Shown here: positions 1 through 13,893 of the stretch, in pieces
How the letters are laid out: the number at the start of each line of letters is the position of its first letter
Position numbering within the stretch: position 1 is the first letter of the stretch
Assembly: GCF_014649695.1 (NCBI RefSeq)
Contig: NZ_BMTN01000021.1
Location: forward strand, 1 to 64,000
Length of the DNA: 64,000 nt
DNA from: Streptomyces kurssanovii
Lineage (GTDB): Bacteria > Actinomycetota > Actinomycetes > Streptomycetales > Streptomycetaceae
Direction: 5' to 3'
Program-made: the position numbers and the translations under genes
Notes under the pieces: model-generated
The model's input: the letters and a program-made list of their open reading frames with translations, nothing else
What the model was told of the DNA's origin: nothing
Database searches by the model: none

Positions 1-14
1 CGAGGGCTTGTCCT
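1..14 (+). rRNA. rrl: 23S rRNA, extreme 3' end (partial)
   Basis: The first bases (CGAGGGCTTGTCC) match what I know as the 3' terminus of Streptomyces 23S rRNA. The rest of the gene lies before the window. The exact mature end is uncertain by a few bases. The following ~95 nt are the 23S-5S spacer. Confidence 0.45.
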
Positions 15-109
15 CAGTTGCTCGCGTCCACTGTGTTAGTTCTGAAGTAACGAACTCGCCCGACCCCTGTGTGGGGGTTGCCGGCTGGTAGTTCGGACAT
101 CTTCATAGA

Positions 110-228
110 GTTTCGGTGGTCATTGCGTTAGGGAAACGCCCGGTTACATTCCGAACCCGGAAGCTAAGCCTTTCAGCGCCGATGGTACTGCAGGGGGGAC
201 CCTGTGGGAGAGTAGGACGCCGCCGAAC
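110..228 (+). rRNA. rrf: 5S rRNA
   Basis: A complete 5S rRNA. The 5' end GTTTCGGTGG pairs with the 3' end CCGCCGAAC to form helix I, and the internal CCGAACCCGGAAGCTAAG and GATGGTACTGC segments are the universal 5S signatures. It is the last gene of an rRNA operon and is followed closely by a strong terminator hairpin. Length of about 119 nt is normal. Confidence 0.96.
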
Positions 229-240
229 AATCATTGTGGG

Positions 241-270
241 AAAGCCCCGCACCTCTGGTGCGGGGCTTTC
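241..270 (+). terminator. rRNA operon terminator
   Basis: A perfect 13-bp stem (AAAGCCCCGCACC and GGTGCGGGGCTTT type arms) around a short TCT loop, followed by C and CTGCG, sits 12 nt after the 5S gene. It ends the rRNA operon before the separately promoted tRNA gene. Confidence 0.85.
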
Positions 271-347
271 CTGCGTTCAGGGGGCCACTGCACAGGCCGG
301 TGCCAGTATGGTCGGAACCGGGCGGGCCGGATTGCCTCGGCCGGTGG

Positions 348-377
348 TTATGAGCACCCCCTGATGCAGGGTATGCT
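348..377 (+). promoter_or_regulatory. Possible promoter of tRNA-Thr
   Basis: TTATGA (348-353) and TATGCT (372-377) are separated by 18 nt and would start transcription about 20 nt before the tRNA. It lies after the rRNA terminator, so the tRNA needs its own promoter. The -35 matches only 4 of 6 consensus bases. Confidence 0.4.
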
Positions 378-402
378 TTATCCCGTTGCCGCAGGGCAAC
401 AG

Positions 403-475
403 GCCCCTATAGCTCAGTCGGTAGAGCGTCTCCATGGTAAGGAGAAGGTCAACGGTTCGATTCCGTTTGGGGGCT
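403..475 (+). tRNA. tRNA-Thr (anticodon GGU)
   Basis: A full cloverleaf can be drawn. The acceptor stem GCCCCTA (403-409) pairs with TGGGGGC (468-474), allowing one G-U. The D stem is GCTC/GAGC, the anticodon stem TCTCC/GGAGA carries loop ATGGTAA with anticodon GGT (436-438), and the T stem AACGG/CCGTT has loop TTCGATT. It reads ACC/ACU threonine codons. The 3' end continues TCCGGA, so the CCA tail is not encoded in full and must be added after transcription. Confidence 0.97.
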
Positions 476-486
476 CCGGACAACAG

Positions 487-519
487 AAAGGCCCCCGCCG
501 AAAGGCGGGGGCCTTTTTT
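487..519 (+). terminator. Terminator after tRNA-Thr
   Basis: An 11-bp GC-rich stem (AGGCCCCCGCC / GGCGGGGGCCT) closed by a GAAA tetraloop is followed by a run of six T residues, a textbook intrinsic terminator. It separates the tRNA from the convergent osaC gene. Confidence 0.92.
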
Positions 520-561
520 CGTGTGCCGATTCGCTGACACGGTCAGCGCCCTCAGGTGCCG

Positions 562-3210
562 TCAGGTGTTGTGCGGCTCCGGGACACGCATCGCGAGGAT
601 GGCCATGTCGTCCGACGCCGGTTCCGCCGCGAAGCGCTCCACGGCCCTCAGCACCCGGGTCGCCACCGCACCGGCGGTGAGCCCCGTGCAGGTCGTCAGC
701 ACGTCGCTCAGGCCGTCGTCACCCAGCATGCGCGTCCCTTCTCGGCGTTCGGTGACGCCGTCGGTCACACACAGCAGGACGTCGCCCGGATCGAGCGTCA
801 CCATCTGCTCATACAGCTCCAGGTCCTCCATCACCCCGAGCAGCGGCTGCGGTTCGGCCGCCGGCTCCACGGTGCCGTCCTGGCGCAGCCGTAGCGGCAG
901 CGGGTGGCCGGCGCACACGACCTTGAGGATCGCGCTGCCGTCCTCCTGCGGCCACAACTCGCCGTAGAGGAGCGTCAGGAACCGGCTGCGGGCGCCCTCG
1001 TCGAGAATGGCCGCATTCAGCCGCTCCAGGACCGCGGGGCCTCCGAAGCCCTCCCGGGCCAGCAGACGCAGAGCGTGGCGGGCCAGGCCCGTGACGGCTG
1101 CGGCCTCGGGGCCCGTGCCGCAGACGTCGCCGATGGCGAAGCCGTACGCGCCGTCCCGGATGGGGAACAGGTCGTAGAAGTCGCCGCCGACCTCGTTGCC
1201 CTCACCCGCGGCGCGGTAGATGACCTCCACCTCGACGCCCTCGATCAGTGGCAGCTCCGGCGGCAGCAGGCTGCGCTGCAGGGACTGGCTGATCGCCACG
1301 CGCTCCGAATAGAGCCGGGAGTTGTCGAGCGCCAAGGCCGCTCGGCGGGACAAGTCCTCGGCCAGTTCCAGGATCTCCTGGCGGAAGTGGTCGTCGGAGG
1401 GCTTGCCGAGGGTCAGCATGCCGATCACGCGGTTACGGGCCACGAGCGGCAGGACGACGGTCTCGCCTCCGACCGCGGCCGCCGTGGCGAGGGTGGTGCC
1501 GATCCCTGAGGAGACGGGCGGAGTGGAGCCGAGGCCCAGTTCACGCTTGGAGGCGAGCAGTGCGGCGCGCTGGGCGGCCTCTGCGGGTGCGTTCCATACG
1601 CGGGCGCCGGGTGTCGGGACGGGGTCCGGGGGGTCGATCTTCGACAGGAGGGCCTTGAGGCCGTCGATGCGTTCCTCGTCCTCGTGCAGCACATAGCTGA
1701 GGTACGGCTCGGACGACTGGTCGGCGATCGTATAGACCGCGCACCAGGTGGCGAGCGTGGGAACCGTCATCTGCGCCATCAGGGCGAGCGTCTGGTCCCG
1801 GTCGAGGGTGCCGGCCAGCAGGTCGGACGCCTCGACGAGGAAGGAAAGGGAGCCGCGGCGCAGCCGTTCCAGTTCGCCGAGGCGGGCCGATTCGACGGCC
1901 AGGGCGATCCGGTCGGCGGCGAACTGGAGCCGCAGCGCCTCCTCGTTGGAGTAGCGGCCAGCGGATTCGGCGGCCACGCCGAGGGAACCGGTGAGCCGGC
2001 CCTCGACCTTCAGCGGCACGGTGACCACCGAGCGCATACCGGTGGAGTTGAGGAGCGGGACGGCGCCGGGGACAGCCGTGAGGTCCTCGTGGACCGCCGG
2101 CATGCGGGCGGAGCCGTAACGCCCCGCGCCCGCTTCCACCGGGACGCGTGCGAAGCGCTGGCGGGCGGAGGGAAGGCCTGTCGTGGCCCGTACCTCGAGC
2201 TCCGTCTCGTCGTCCGTGGCGAGGAGCAGGAACGCGGCGTCGCCGTCGAGCATGTCCCTGGCCCGCTCGACGGTGCGCTGGAGCAGGCCGTCGAGATCGT
2301 CGGGGGCGGGGGAGCCGATGAAGACCTCGAACGGGTCCGTGCTGCGGTGCTCCGCGCCGCTGTCCGGCGTCCGCTGAGGGGTCTGCAGCACGGCACGCTC
2401 GTCGTCGCGCACCAAGAGGCAGACCGTGGAGGGTTCGCCGTCCGCGTCTCGTACCCGCAGGTGGGAGGCGTAAACCGGGAGGACTCGGCCGTCGAGGCCG
2501 CGAATTCCGTAGCTTCCCTCCCAGCGGGACATCTGAAGGGCTTCGGCGATGCCCGTTCCGATGCCCGGTGTCTGCGGCCAGGCGGCCAGGTCGGTGAGCG
2601 GCTTGCCGACGACCTGGTCCGCCGCGTAACCGAAGAGACGCTCGGCGTCCTCGTTCCAGGCGGAAATCGTGCCGCTTCGGTCGATCTGGGCGACGGCGAC
2701 CCGTACCCGTTCCTCGGCCACGGGAAGCATCGCGGTGGGCAGCACCGGGCCGGCCGACCTGGTGCCCACGGGCCGCTGGGGCAGATCCAGTTGGAACCAC
2801 ACCGTCTTGTGGGTGGGGGTGTACTCGACGCCCCAACGGGAGGCGAGCGCCGCGCACAGCAGCAGCCCGCGACCGTTCTCGCTGTCGAGGTTCGCGATGG
2901 CGCGGCCGGCGCCCTGTATCGGGACCTCCCGCTCGGGATAGCGGTCCGCGACCTCGACGCGGACACCGTCCTCGGAGCGCAGGCACAGCACGTCCGCGGA
3001 GGTTCCCGCATGGACGACGGCGTTGGTGACGAGCTCGCTGGTGAGCACCACCGCGTCGTCCACCACGTCGGAATATCCCCACCCTTGGAGGGTGTCGCGG
3101 ACGAAGGCACGGGCGGTCGCGACGGACCGCCCGACAGGGTCGAAGCTGGCGGCCGCCCGCGCGGTGATCACAGAACTCCTCGTACGCGTCTCGACGCCCG
3201 GCTCTGCCAT
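562..3210 (-). CDS. osaC: OsaC-like multidomain regulator (anti-sigma kinase / PAS / GAF / PP2C phosphatase)
   Basis: An 882-residue cytosolic signalling protein without membrane segments. In order it shows an RsbW/HATPase-like domain (about 20-150; ELVTNAVVHAG and ENGRGLLL motifs), a PAS domain (about 175-290), two GAF-like regions (about 310-640) and a C-terminal SpoIIE/PP2C phosphatase (about 650-880) with metal-binding GGDFYD, IGDVCGTG, VTDGVTE and DDMAI. The ATG at 3210 is preferred over the upstream start at 3255 because AGGAGGGG lies upstream. Synteny with the osaA-osaB pair, divergently transcribed here, fits OsaC of S. coelicolor, reported as a multidomain protein for recovery after osmotic stress. 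Both anti-sigma kinase and phosphatase domains in one chain suggest partner switching on a SigB-like sigma factor; that role is inferred. Confidence 0.88.
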   Translation of the reverse strand: MAEPGVETRTRSSVITARAAASFDPVGRSVATARAFVRDTLQGWGYSDVVDDAVVLTSELVTNAVVHAGTSADVLCLRSEDGVRVEVADRYPEREVPIQGAGRAIANLDSENGRGLLLCAALASRWGVEYTPTHKTVWFQLDLPQRPVGTRSAGPVLPTAMLPVAEERVRVAVAQIDRSGTISAWNEDAERLFGYAADQVVGKPLTDLAAWPQTPGIGTGIAEALQMSRWEGSYGIRGLDGRVLPVYASHLRVRDADGEPSTVCLLVRDDERAVLQTPQRTPDSGAEHRSTDPFEVFIGSPAPDDLDGLLQRTVERARDMLDGDAAFLLLATDDETELEVRATTGLPSARQRFARVPVEAGAGRYGSARMPAVHEDLTAVPGAVPLLNSTGMRSVVTVPLKVEGRLTGSLGVAAESAGRYSNEEALRLQFAADRIALAVESARLGELERLRRGSLSFLVEASDLLAGTLDRDQTLALMAQMTVPTLATWCAVYTIADQSSEPYLSYVLHEDEERIDGLKALLSKIDPPDPVPTPGARVWNAPAEAAQRAALLASKRELGLGSTPPVSSGIGTTLATAAAVGGETVVLPLVARNRVIGMLTLGKPSDDHFRQEILELAEDLSRRAALALDNSRLYSERVAISQSLQRSLLPPELPLIEGVEVEVIYRAAGEGNEVGGDFYDLFPIRDGAYGFAIGDVCGTGPEAAAVTGLARHALRLLAREGFGGPAVLERLNAAILDEGARSRFLTLLYGELWPQEDGSAILKVVCAGHPLPLRLRQDGTVEPAAEPQPLLGVMEDLELYEQMVTLDPGDVLLCVTDGVTERREGTRMLGDDGLSDVLTTCTGLTAGAVATRVLRAVERFAAEPASDDMAILAMRVPEPHNT

Positions 3211-3479
3211 GATCGGCCTACCCCTCCTGGTGCCCGGTGGTAGAACGAGCACCACACCGCCCCCGCCGGGCGGACCGGGGCGGTTGGACAGCCGGATGCC
3301 AGGTTACTTACCTTCGCTGTCCGAGCGGATGCCGGTTGCCGCTGTTTCCGCCCTGCGGGGGTGGGGACGCTATGCGAAGCTGCCGAACTGTTATCGCCTG
3401 GTTCCGGCATGGTGAAACACTGGGCAGGCTTCCTGAGACGGCCCAGGCAGTAACGGTCAACCCCTGCGGGAGGGACACG

Positions 3480-8945
<5,466 letters not shown>

Positions 8946-9219
8946 CAGCAGGTCGTGTGATTGTGTGCGAGTCCCTGATCGACTTTGGCCGGAGGCGTGT
9001 GAGGGGGGAGTATCCGGGGAACTATCCGGTCTCCCCCCACGTTTGCGGTACGTGCACAGTGACATCACGGTGACAGGGTGTGGCGACGGGCGGGGTGCGG
9101 CTACGATGACCGGCACAAGGACGGGCGGCGCAAGGGAGTCGTCCCCTGGGGCGGCGCCCGGTGCGTCCCCCGGCTCATCGAGCTGGGGAGACCCCATGCC
9201 GGGGCGAGGAGGACGGGGC

Positions 9220-9903
9220 ATGGTGCAGAAGGCCAAGATCCTCCTGGTCGATGACAGGCCGGAGAATCTGCTCGCGTTGGAGGCCATTCTCTCAGCGCTC
9301 GATCAGACGCTGGTGCGGGCATCGTCAGGGGAGGAAGCGCTCAAGGCGCTACTGACGGACGACTTCGCGGTCATTCTGCTGGATGTCCAGATGCCTGGAA
9401 TGGATGGATTCGAGACCGCCGCGCACATCAAGCGCCGGGAGCGGACGCGTGACATTCCGATCATCTTCCTGACCGCGATCAACCACGGCCCCCATCACAC
9501 CTTCCGTGGCTACGCCGCGGGCGCCGTGGACTACATCTCCAAGCCGTTCGACCCGTGGGTGCTGCGCGCGAAGGTCTCCGTCTTCGTCGAGCTCTATATG
9601 AAGAACTGCCAACTGCGGGAGCAGGCGGCGCTGCTGCGGCTCCAGCTCGAGGGCGGCAACCAGGCGGATTCGGGAGCCGGCCGGGAATCCGCGGGTCTCC
9701 TCGCCGAACTGTCCGCGCGGCTCGCCGCCGTCGAGGAGCAGGCGGAGGCCCTCTCCAAGCAGCTCGACGACGACTCGGCGGACGCGGCGGCCGTGGCCAC
9801 GGCCGCCCACCTCGAGCGCAAACTCACCGGACTGCGCAGGGCTCTTGACGCCTTGGAGCCCGGCACGGGCGGCGGCTCGCCGAACCTTCCCTCGCAGAGC
9901 TGA
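9220..9903 (+). CDS. osaB: Response regulator OsaB (receiver plus C-terminal coiled coil)
   Basis: A 227-residue protein whose N-terminal receiver domain (about 5-125) carries the acidic pair VDD, phospho-acceptor D55 in LLDVQMPGMDGF, the conserved T and K of FLTA and SKPFDP, and no DNA-binding domain. The remaining part is a predicted helical/coiled-coil tail. GAGGAGG at 9206-9212 supports the ATG at 9220; an ATG at 9196 (also with a fair ribosome site) would add 8 residues. It lies 274 nt after osaA in the same direction and is its likely partner. The S. coelicolor counterpart is known to be needed for growth and development under osmotic stress. How a receiver without an output domain acts is not visible here; protein-protein output is inferred. 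Confidence 0.9.
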   Translation: MVQKAKILLVDDRPENLLALEAILSALDQTLVRASSGEEALKALLTDDFAVILLDVQMPGMDGFETAAHIKRRERTRDIPIIFLTAINHGPHHTFRGYAAGAVDYISKPFDPWVLRAKVSVFVELYMKNCQLREQAALLRLQLEGGNQADSGAGRESAGLLAELSARLAAVEEQAEALSKQLDDDSADAAAVATAAHLERKLTGLRRALDALEPGTGGGSPNLPSQS

Positions 9904-10039
9904 CGCCGGGCGGGCGCCGGGTGTCACCCACCCGAGGGCGCCTGACCGGCGCTTGATGCCACGTCAGTTCCGCGCATCATCAGCAACGACACGAACGGGT
10001 GAAGCAGTGGGCACACGTGTCCGCTGCGGTCGACACCGG

Positions 10040-10045
10040 TAACCT
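10040..10045 (+). promoter_or_regulatory. -10 box of ftsK, leaderless start
   Basis: TAACCT ends exactly 7 nt before the ftsK ATG at 10053, and there is no ribosome binding site. This is the spacing expected for a leaderless transcript. The -35 region is not convincing. Confidence 0.45.
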
Positions 10046-10052
10046 CACCACC

Positions 10053-12812
10053 ATGGCCTCACGTACGTCCGGCAAGGGTTCCCAGGGCACGGCGGGCACC
10101 GCGAAGCCGCGCGCCGGCCGTACGACCGGCGCCGCGAAGAAGGCAGCGCCCGTCAAGAAGAGCGCCGCCAAGAAGGCTGTGCCCCCGAAAAAGGCACCCG
10201 CGAAGAAGGCGGCGGCCAAGAAGGCGGCCGCGCCGAAGCCCGCCCCGTCTCCCACCGGCGGTGTGTACCGTCTGGTGCGCGCCGTCTGGCTGGGGATCGC
10301 GCACGCCGTCGGAGCGATGTTCCGCGGCATAGGGCGTGGAGCCAAGGGTCTGGACCCGGCGCACCGCAAGGACGGGCTGGCACTGCTGCTGCTCGGCCTG
10401 GCGCTGATCGTCGCGGCGGGCACCTGGTCGAATCTGCGCGGCCCCGTCGGCGATCTCGTCGAAATGCTCGTCACGGGCGCCTTCGGCAGGCTCGATCTGC
10501 TCGCGCCGATACTGCTGGGCGCGATCGCCGTGCGGCTGATCCTCTTCCCGGAGCGGCCGGAGGCCAACGGCCGTATCGTCATCGGCCTTTCCGCGCTGGT
10601 CCTCGGTGTACTCGGCCAGGTCCACATGGCGTGCGGCTCGCCCGGCCGGGGCGAGGGGACCGAGGCCATCCAGGACGCGGGCGGCCTGATCGGCTGGGCC
10701 GTGTCCAAACCGCTGATCTTCGCCATGGGCGAGGTGCTCGCGGTGCCGCTGCTCGTACTGCTCACCGTCTTCGGCCTGCTCGTGGTCACCGCCACGCCCG
10801 TCAACGCCATCCCGCAGCGACTGCGGCTGCTCGGCTCCAAGCTCGGCATCATCGAGCCGCTGCCCGGCCCCGACGCCGACACGGACGACGAGCGGTACGA
10901 CGAGCAGTGGCGCGAGGCTCTGCCCGCCCGCCCGGGCCGCTCGGCCGGCCGCGGCGGCGCGGCCGCCGAAACCGGCCCGGCCGCGGCGGAGGAGGAGGCC
11001 CTCTCCCGGCGCCGCCGGCCGCGGAGGCCGTCGGCCCAGCCGGCTCTGGGCAGGGAGATGGACGCGGTGGACGTGGCCGCGGCCGCGGCCGCCGCGCTCG
11101 ACGGAGCGGTACTGAACGGCATGCCGCCCTCGCCGCTCGTCGCCGACCTCACCCGGGACGTCACCGCAGAGCGGCAGCGTGCCGCATCGCCCGTCCCCAC
11201 CGCACGCGAACCCGAGACACCCGGCCGCGGGCAGAAGGCCCCCGAGGCGAAGGGAGCCGTACCCGACCTGACGAAGCCGGCGCCCGATCAGCCCCAGCCC
11301 ATGCCGCCGCGGGCCGAGCAGCTTCAGCTGTCGGGTGACATCACCTACTCGCTGCCGTCGCTCGACCTGCTCGAGCGAGGTGGCCCTGGCAAGACCCGTA
11401 GCGCCGCGAACGACGCGGTGGTGGCTTCGCTGACCAACGTGTTCATGGAGTTCAAGGTCGACGCGGCTGTCACCGGCTTCACCCGGGGTCCGACGGTCAC
11501 GCGGTACGAGGTGGAACTCGGTCCCGCCGTGAAGGTCGAGCGGATCACGGCCCTGACCAAGAACATCGCGTACGCGGTCGCCAGCCCTGACGTGCGGATC
11601 ATCTCGCCGATCCCCGGCAAGTCCGCCGTCGGCATCGAGATCCCGAACACCGACCGCGAGATGGTCAACCTCGGCGACGTGCTGCGCCTTGCGGACGCCG
11701 CGGAGGACGACCACCCGATGCTCGTCGCGCTCGGCAAGGACGTCGAGGGCGGCTATGTGATGGCCAACCTGGCGAAGATGCCGCACGTCCTGGTCGCCGG
11801 CGCCACCGGCTCCGGCAAGTCCTCCTGCATCAATTGCCTGATCACTTCGGTGATGATAAGAGCGACGCCGGAGGACGTGCGGATGGTGCTGGTCGACCCC
11901 AAGCGGGTCGAGCTCACCGCCTACGAGGGCATTCCGCACCTGATCACGCCGATCATCACGAACCCGAAGCGGGCCGCGGAGGCCCTGCAGTGGGTCGTGC
12001 GTGAGATGGACCTGCGCTACGACGACCTCGCCGCCTACGGCTTCCGCCACATCGACGACTTCAACCAGGCCGTGCGCAACGGCAAGGTCAAGCCGCCGGA
12101 GGGCAGCGAGCGCGAGCTCCAGCCGTATCCCTACCTACTGGTCATCGTGGACGAGCTGGCCGACCTCATGATGGTCGCGCCGCGGGACGTCGAGGACGCG
12201 ATCGTCCGGATCACACAGCTGGCGCGCGCGGCGGGCATCCATCTGGTATTGGCCACCCAGCGGCCGTCGGTCGACGTCGTCACCGGCCTGATCAAGGCGA
12301 ACGTGCCCTCCCGGCTCGCCTTCGCCACCTCCTCCCTCGCCGACAGCCGGGTCATCCTCGACCAGCCGGGCGCGGAGAAGCTGATCGGCAAGGGCGACGG
12401 CCTCTTCCTGCCCATGGGCGCCAACAAGCCCACCCGGATGCAGGGCGCCTTCGTGACGGAGGAGGAGGTCGCCGCGGTCGTCCGCCACTGCAAGGACCAG
12501 ATGGCCCCGGTCTTCCGGGACGACGTCGTCGTCGGCACGAAGCAGAAGAAGGAGATCGACGAGGACATCGGCGACGATCTCGATCTGCTCTGCCAGGCCG
12601 CCGAGCTCGTCGTTTCCACGCAGTTCGGCTCGACGTCGATGCTGCAGCGCAAGCTGCGCGTGGGTTTCGCGAAGGCGGGACGGCTGATGGACCTCATGGA
12701 GTCACGGAACATCGTCGGCCCCAGCGAAGGCTCCAAGGCCCGCGACGTTCTCGTGAAACCGGACGAACTGGATGGAGTGCTCGCCGTGATCCGGGGAGAG
12801 ACTCACTCGTAA
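10053..12812 (+). CDS. ftsK: DNA translocase FtsK
   Basis: A 919-residue septal DNA pump that clears and sorts chromosomes during division and sporulation septation. The N-terminus (1-70) is unusually Lys/Ala-rich with repeated KKAAPAKKAA-type segments, followed by about four transmembrane helices (about 110-260), a Pro/Ala/Arg-rich linker (about 280-430), and the RecA-like motor with Walker A GATGSGKSS (about 583-591), Walker B LLVIVDELADLM and the ATQRPSVDVVTG segment. The last ~65 residues are the winged-helix gamma domain (TSMLQRKLRVGFAKAGRLMD) that reads polar DNA motifs. The upstream GTG at 9999 is rejected because the ATG at 10053 matches a leaderless promoter. Expected neighbours (HTH protein, rimO, pgsA) follow. 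Confidence 0.96.
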   Translation: MASRTSGKGSQGTAGTAKPRAGRTTGAAKKAAPVKKSAAKKAVPPKKAPAKKAAAKKAAAPKPAPSPTGGVYRLVRAVWLGIAHAVGAMFRGIGRGAKGLDPAHRKDGLALLLLGLALIVAAGTWSNLRGPVGDLVEMLVTGAFGRLDLLAPILLGAIAVRLILFPERPEANGRIVIGLSALVLGVLGQVHMACGSPGRGEGTEAIQDAGGLIGWAVSKPLIFAMGEVLAVPLLVLLTVFGLLVVTATPVNAIPQRLRLLGSKLGIIEPLPGPDADTDDERYDEQWREALPARPGRSAGRGGAAAETGPAAAEEEALSRRRRPRRPSAQPALGREMDAVDVAAAAAAALDGAVLNGMPPSPLVADLTRDVTAERQRAASPVPTAREPETPGRGQKAPEAKGAVPDLTKPAPDQPQPMPPRAEQLQLSGDITYSLPSLDLLERGGPGKTRSAANDAVVASLTNVFMEFKVDAAVTGFTRGPTVTRYEVELGPAVKVERITALTKNIAYAVASPDVRIISPIPGKSAVGIEIPNTDREMVNLGDVLRLADAAEDDHPMLVALGKDVEGGYVMANLAKMPHVLVAGATGSGKSSCINCLITSVMIRATPEDVRMVLVDPKRVELTAYEGIPHLITPIITNPKRAAEALQWVVREMDLRYDDLAAYGFRHIDDFNQAVRNGKVKPPEGSERELQPYPYLLVIVDELADLMMVAPRDVEDAIVRITQLARAAGIHLVLATQRPSVDVVTGLIKANVPSRLAFATSSLADSRVILDQPGAEKLIGKGDGLFLPMGANKPTRMQGAFVTEEEVAAVVRHCKDQMAPVFRDDVVVGTKQKKEIDEDIGDDLDLLCQAAELVVSTQFGSTSMLQRKLRVGFAKAGRLMDLMESRNIVGPSEGSKARDVLVKPDELDGVLAVIRGETHS

Positions 12813-13002
12813 GGGTTTTGCGGGCAACCGTTTGCCTTGGTCGTACGTCAAGTTGGAGGGAGGGATGTACAGATGTCCCGACCCCGGGACCGCCCGGCCA
12901 TTCCGATGGCGTACAAAGCTCCACCGCCCGGTTGCCCCACCCTTTCGTACCACCCATAGACTGAACCTCCAGCAGGTGGTTACACGCTCGAAAGGCGCCC
13001 CC

Positions 13003-13821
13003 GTGTCCATCGGCAACTCCCCCGAAGACGACCGGCCTTCAGTCGAAGACGACCGGCCTTCGATCGGCCACGTGCTCCAGCAGGCGCGTGTCGGCGCAGG
13101 CCTCACCGTTGACGAGGTCAGTACCTCCACCCGGGTGCGCATCCCCATCGTGCACGCGATCGAGGAGGACGACTTCTCCCGTTGCGGCGGCGACGTGTAC
13201 GCCCGCGGGCACATCCGTATGCTCGCCCGCGCCGTCGGACTCGATCCCGCACCGCTCGTCGAGCAGTTCGACGACGAGCACGGCGGCCGGCCGGCCCCGA
13301 CGCCTGCCGCCCCGCTGTTCGAAGCCGAGCGCATCCGCCCCGAGCGTCGCCGCCCCAACTGGACCGCGGCGATGGTCGCGGCGATCGTCGTCGTGGTCGG
13401 CTTCTCCGGCTTCACGCTCTTCAGCGACGGGGAGACCAGCGGCGGCAATGTCGCGGAAGGCCCCGCCGGCACGAAGCCCACTCCCACCGACGCCCGGACG
13501 ACCAAGCCCGCCGATCCCAAGCCCGAGCCTTCGGACAGTGCCATCGCGGCCCTGCCGAAGGACAAGGTCACGGTGAAGCTGTCCGCCACCAGCGACAAGA
13601 GCTGGATCTCCGCCAAATCGCACAACGGCAAGCTGCTCTTCGACGGGCTGCTGCTCAAGGGCGAGACCAAGACCTTCCAGGACGACGAGCGCGTCGACCT
13701 GATCCTCGGCAACGCCGGGGCGATCGAGCTGTTCGTGAACGGCAAGAAGGTCCAGGACGAATTCAAGATGGGCGGCGTCGAACGGCTCTCCTACACCAAG
13801 GGTGACCCCGAGGTCGGCTGA
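13003..13821 (+). CDS. RodZ-like HTH membrane protein (DUF4115 type)
   Basis: A 272-residue bitopic membrane protein. An N-terminal HTH_25 domain (about 25-90; LQQARVGAGLTVDEVSTSTRV) faces the cytoplasm, one transmembrane helix follows at about 125-146, then a Thr/Pro/Lys-rich linker and an extracellular DUF4115-type beta domain (about 190-270). The arrangement is that of RodZ, which links MreB to the cell wall machinery in rods; Streptomyces uses this family differently, so the function here is open. The GTG at 13003 starts the conserved part, with a weak AAAGG upstream. Near the N-terminus a 21-bp direct repeat doubles the residues EDDRPSV. It lies between ftsK and rimO, the usual actinobacterial position. 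Confidence 0.8.
   Translation: MSIGNSPEDDRPSVEDDRPSIGHVLQQARVGAGLTVDEVSTSTRVRIPIVHAIEEDDFSRCGGDVYARGHIRMLARAVGLDPAPLVEQFDDEHGGRPAPTPAAPLFEAERIRPERRRPNWTAAMVAAIVVVVGFSGFTLFSDGETSGGNVAEGPAGTKPTPTDARTTKPADPKPEPSDSAIAALPKDKVTVKLSATSDKSWISAKSHNGKLLFDGLLLKGETKTFQDDERVDLILGNAGAIELFVNGKKVQDEFKMGGVERLSYTKGDPEVG
13024..13061 (+). repeat. Tandem duplication, 17-bp units at 21-bp period
   Basis: GAAGACGACCGGCCTTC occurs at 13024-13040 and again at 13045-13061 within the RodZ-like gene, duplicating seven residues in frame in the disordered N-terminus. Confidence 0.9.
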
Positions 13822-13825
13822 GCCC

Positions 13826-13880
13826 CTTTGTCCCGGCACGGGCCCCGACCCTCGCGGCCGGGGCCCGCGCCGGGACAAAG
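13826..13880. terminator. Long inverted repeat between the RodZ-like gene and rimO
   Basis: CTTTGTCCCGGC near 13826 pairs with GCCGGGACAAAG ending at 13880, and an inner CGGGCCCCG pairs with CGGGGCCCG, giving an extended imperfect stem of more than 20 bp. There is no T-run. It begins 4 nt after the upstream stop codon and abuts the TAGTCT box of rimO, so it could be a terminator, a promoter element, or both. Confidence 0.75.
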
Positions 13881-13886
13881 TAGTCT
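13881..13886 (+). promoter_or_regulatory. -10 box of rimO, leaderless start
   Basis: TAGTCT lies 7 nt before the rimO ATG, with no ribosome site between. The -35 region would fall within the right arm of the inverted repeat. Confidence 0.45.
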
Positions 13887-13893
13887 TGAGCCC

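Noticed and set aside
3237-3479. Longer osaA N-terminus
   Set aside because: No ribosome site at 3237 and Pro/Gly/Arg-rich translation; GTG 3480 has GGGAGGG at ideal distance.
8946-9219. TACGAT at 9102 as an osaB promoter
   Set aside because: No -35 at 16-19 nt and an alternative start inside; left as unsupported.
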